The notes beneath the pieces are model-generated. The model saw only the letters and a program-made list of their open reading frames with translations. It was not told the DNA's origin and searched no databases. The position numbers were made by a program, and so were the translations under genes. 5,668 nt of DNA from an uncultured Clostridia bacterium (GTDB lineage Bacteria > Bacillota > Clostridia > Christensenellales > Aristaeellaceae). Positions 3,751 through 5,668 of this stretch are shown one piece after another. How positions within the stretch are numbered: position 1 is the stretch's first letter; every line of letters starts with the position of its first letter. Location: positions 1-5,668 of the forward strand of contig CALGYL010000321.1 of the NCBI GenBank assembly GCA_937934775.1, written 5' to 3'.

Positions 3751-5241
3751 ATGGCAAAACCCGCAGGGCTTTCAAAATACCAGTTCTGGTTTGTCGTCGG
3801 CTCTCAGCACCTGTACGGCGAAGAGACGCTGAGGCAGGTGCGCAAGCACGCGGAAATCATCGCGGATTCGCTGAACCTGGCGGAGGAAATCCCCAGCCAG
3901 GTCGTCTATAAACCCATCGTCACCACGCCGGACGACATCCTCGCCACCATGATGGCGGCGAACGCCGATCCCGCCTGCGCGGGCGTCATCACCTGGATGC
4001 ACACCTTCTCCCCGTCCAAGATGTGGATCGGCGGGCTGAACGCGCTCCAAAAGCCCTGGCTGCACCTGCACACCCAATTTGGCCGCCTGATCCCGGATGA
4101 GGGGATCGATATGGACTTCATGAACCTCAACCAGAGTGCTCACGGCGACCGGGAGCACGGCTTCATCGGCGCGCGCATGCGCCTGGCGCGCAAAGTCGTC
4201 GTCGGATACTGGGAGGACGAACCCGTCCGCCGGAAGATCGGCGCCTGGATGCGCTCGGCTGTGGGCGCGCTCGTCAGCCGCAGCCTCCGGGTGATGCGCT
4301 TTGGCGACAATATGCGCCAGGTGGCCGTCACCGAGGGCGACAAGGTGGAAGCGCAGATCAAGCTGGGCTGGCAGGTCAACACCTGGCCGGTGGGCGATCT
4401 GGTCAATCAGATGAACGAAGTCACCGAGGCCGAAATCGACGTCCTAATGGCCGAGTACGAAAAAAAGTACACGATAGCCACCAAAGAGATCGATACCGTC
4501 CGCTATCAGGCCCGCGAGGAGATTGCCATCCGAAGGATGCTGGACCGCGAGGGTTGCGGCGCCTATACCAACACATTTGAGGACCTGTACGGCATGCGGC
4601 AGCTGCCGGGCCTTGCCTCCCAGGACCTGATGGGTCAGGGCTACGGCTACGGCGGCGAGGGCGACTGGAAGGTCAGCGCCATGACCCACCTGATGAAACG
4701 CATGGCCGAAGGCATGGGCGGCGGCACCGCCTTCATGGAGGACTACACCTACGAGCTGGCCCCCGGAAACGAATTGTCGCTGGGCGCGCACATGCTGGAG
4801 GTCTGCCCGTCGCTGGCGGAGGGCAAGCCGTCCATCCATGTGGATCCACTCGGTATCGGCGACCGGGAACCACCCGCGCGCCTTGTTTTCGAAGGCAAGG
4901 CCGGCCCCGCGATCGTCGCGTCCCTGGTGGACATGGGCGGCCGGTTCCGCCTGATCGTGCAGGATGTGGAGGCCGTCAAGCCCATCTACAAAATGCCAAA
5001 CCTGCCGGTGGCCCGTGTAATGTGGAAAGCCTTCCCCACCTTCGCGGAAGGCGCGGAGTGCTGGATTCTGGCGGGCGGCGCCCACCACACCGTGTTCAGT
5101 TATGACCTGACCGCCGAGATGATGAACGACTGGGCCGAGATCATGGGCATCGAGTTCGTGCACATCGGCAAGGACACCAAGGTCGAAGCCTTCAAGCAGC
5201 AACTGTTCCTTTCCGATCTCGCCTGGAAGCTGAAGGGATAA
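3751..5241 (+). CDS. araA: L-arabinose isomerase
   Basis: AraA is a metal-dependent (usually Mn2+) cytoplasmic enzyme that converts L-arabinose to L-ribulose, the first step of bacterial arabinose catabolism; many members also isomerise D-galactose to D-tagatose. The 496-residue length equals that of typical Bacillus AraA. Visible are FWFVVGSQHLYGEE (12-25), TWMHTFSPSKMWI (81-93), HTQF (107-110), and the metal and catalytic ligands Glu303 in GEGDWK, Glu330 in FMEDYTYEL, His347 in GAHMLEVCPS and His446 in GGAHHTVFS, which correspond to Glu306, Glu333, His350 and His450 in E. coli. All key residues are present, so it should be active. It is the second gene after abfA, whose product is its substrate. 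L-ribulokinase (araB) and the 4-epimerase (araD) are absent and must lie elsewhere. No carbon catabolite or AraR-like operator was recognised upstream of the operon. Confidence 0.97.
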   Translation: MAKPAGLSKYQFWFVVGSQHLYGEETLRQVRKHAEIIADSLNLAEEIPSQVVYKPIVTTPDDILATMMAANADPACAGVITWMHTFSPSKMWIGGLNALQKPWLHLHTQFGRLIPDEGIDMDFMNLNQSAHGDREHGFIGARMRLARKVVVGYWEDEPVRRKIGAWMRSAVGALVSRSLRVMRFGDNMRQVAVTEGDKVEAQIKLGWQVNTWPVGDLVNQMNEVTEAEIDVLMAEYEKKYTIATKEIDTVRYQAREEIAIRRMLDREGCGAYTNTFEDLYGMRQLPGLASQDLMGQGYGYGGEGDWKVSAMTHLMKRMAEGMGGGTAFMEDYTYELAPGNELSLGAHMLEVCPSLAEGKPSIHVDPLGIGDREPPARLVFEGKAGPAIVASLVDMGGRFRLIVQDVEAVKPIYKMPNLPVARVMWKAFPTFAEGAECWILAGGAHHTVFSYDLTAEMMNDWAEIMGIEFVHIGKDTKVEAFKQQLFLSDLAWKLKG

Positions 5242-5251
5242 CGAAAAAGTA

Positions 5252-5309
5252 CGCTGCGCGCCGTCAGCAAAGTCCCGTTCCGCTTCCTTCTCTTCTGGCG
5301 CGCGCAGCG
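5252..5309. other. Long-loop stem after araA
   Basis: CGCTGCGCGC (5252-5261) pairs perfectly with GCGCGCAGCG (5300-5309) across a 38-base, pyrimidine-rich loop, starting 10 bases after the araA stop codon. There is no T run on the plus strand, so it is not a clear terminator for the operon. On the minus strand five T residues follow two bases after the stem. Confidence 0.35.
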
Positions 5310-5363
5310 CATCTCCCTTCACATAAAAAGCCGAACGGGTTACTTGAACCTAGCGCCATAATT

Positions 5364-5400
5364 GAAGCCCCCGGCCCGCCATAGGCGGGCCGGGGGCTTC
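5364..5400. terminator. 17-bp GC-rich perfect hairpin, possible operon terminator
   Basis: The bases 5364-5380 pair without mismatch with 5384-5400 around the 3-base loop ATA; the arms begin GAAGCCCCCGG. It is the first very stable hairpin after araA and could end the operon transcript. It lacks a T run on either strand (ATACTAA follows on plus, AATTATGG on minus), so intrinsic termination is uncertain. It sits inside the left arm of the surrounding inverted-repeat element. Confidence 0.5.
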
Positions 5401-5544
5401 ATACTAAAGGAAAACATTAATCACTCCAAAGCGCCAAGGGGGTTTTCGATGCAGAACAAGGAGCCGAAGCGAGGCGTAGCAGCGCTACGTTGAGCGGAGA
5501 GCGACACAGTTCTGCGCGAAAAGAACCAGCGCAACGAGTGATTA

Positions 5545-5563
5545 ATGTTTGGAGTTAGTATCA
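5545..5563 (-). repeat. Copy 2 of the 19-nt dispersed motif
   Basis: On the minus strand the sequence is TGATACTAACTCCAAACAT, one base different from the copy at the dehydrogenase stop codon. Here it forms part of the right arm of the inverted-repeat element; the matching left arm differs by a four-base block (AGGA in place of CTCC) and by the palindrome insertion. Confidence 0.55.
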
Positions 5564-5622
5564 ATTATGGCCTTACTCCAGTTCAAACGCGCCGGTATAC
5601 AGCTGATAGTATGTACCCTTTT

Positions 5623-5668
5623 AGATCGGAAGAGCGTCGTGTAGGGAAAGAGTGTAGATCTCGGTGGT
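5623..5668. other. Illumina TruSeq adapter sequence (contamination)
   Basis: From 5623 the sequence reads AGATCGGAAGAGCGTCGTGT and continues to the window end as the standard Illumina TruSeq universal adapter, reverse complement, for 46 bases without a mismatch that I can see. It is an untrimmed library adapter kept by the assembler, not genomic DNA. The bases just before it may rest on few reads. Confidence 0.98.

Larger units (their letters stand above)
5344..5586. mobile_element. MITE-like inverted-repeat element without coding capacity
   Basis: The two ends are imperfect inverted repeats. TTGAAC (5344-5349) pairs with GTTCAA (5581-5586), GCCATAATTGA (5355-5365) with 5561-5571, ATACTAA (5401-5407) with TTAGTAT (5555-5561), and AAACATTAATCACTC (5412-5426) with 5536-5550. 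Further in, TTTTCG (5443-5448) pairs with CGAAAA (5517-5522), GCAGAAC (5451-5457) with GTTCTGC (5509-5515), and CGTAGC with GCTACG (5475-5489) around an AGC tip. The whole could form one long interrupted hairpin as DNA or RNA. A 36-bp palindrome interrupts the left arm only. I see no transposase and no clear target-site duplication. A 19-nt motif of the right arm recurs at 875-893. A structured RNA or a non-mobile repeat is the alternative. Confidence 0.5.

Noticed and set aside
4444..5322. 292-codon minus-strand open frame opposite araA
   Set aside because: It is a shadow of araA with no domain likeness; araA is conserved over its whole length on the plus strand.
5449..5493. 14-codon small open frame MQNKEPKRGVAALR inside the inverted-repeat element, with AAGGGGG a few bases upstream
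   Set aside because: It is too short to support and falls in paired and tip regions of the hairpin, so it is better explained by RNA or DNA structure.

Overview
The window looks like a complete short contig from a draft, probably metagenomic, assembly of a moderately high-GC member of the Firmicutes (Clostridia-like). The grounds are strong AAGGAGG ribosome binding sites, a tmRNA with a Gram-positive-like 3' end, Bacillus/Geobacillus-type arabinose enzymes of matching length, and GC-rich genes separated by hairpin-rich spacers. The last 46 bases are Illumina TruSeq adapter, so the right end is an assembly edge and not biology. The left end begins inside the tmRNA gene. The placement is an inference, because no taxonomic marker beyond the tmRNA fragment is present.

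Layout. Positions 1-211 hold the 3' part of ssrA (tmRNA), followed at once by an intrinsic terminator (214-248). A more A+T-rich remnant of a tyrosine integrase gene follows (286-569). It has lost its catalytic domain and carries an early frameshift. An integrase start directly beside the tmRNA 3' end is the classic scar of a genomic island or prophage inserted at ssrA. Positions 570-890 contain no credible gene but are packed with stem-loops: a possible kissing-loop pair, two hairpins sharing a CGCTTCCGGCG core, a 20-bp perfect inverted repeat and terminator-like structures. They lie downstream of a minus-strand short-chain dehydrogenase gene (891-1661).

A 566-base divergent spacer (1662-2227) separates that gene from a two-gene plus-strand operon. 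The operon holds an intracellular GH51 alpha-L-arabinofuranosidase (abfA, 2228-3736) and, 14 bases later, L-arabinose isomerase (araA, 3751-5241). Together they release L-arabinose from arabino-oligosaccharides and convert it to L-ribulose. No araB, araD, transporter or regulator is in the window, and the substrate of the dehydrogenase is not known.

Positions 5242-5622 are non-coding. The main feature is a large imperfect inverted-repeat element (about 5344-5586) whose left arm seems to have a 36-bp GC-rich palindrome inserted in it. A 19-nt motif from its right arm recurs at the stop codon of the dehydrogenase gene, which suggests a dispersed, MITE-like repeat family. This element, the structured RNA-like region at 573-649 and the integrase scar are the points most worth following up.
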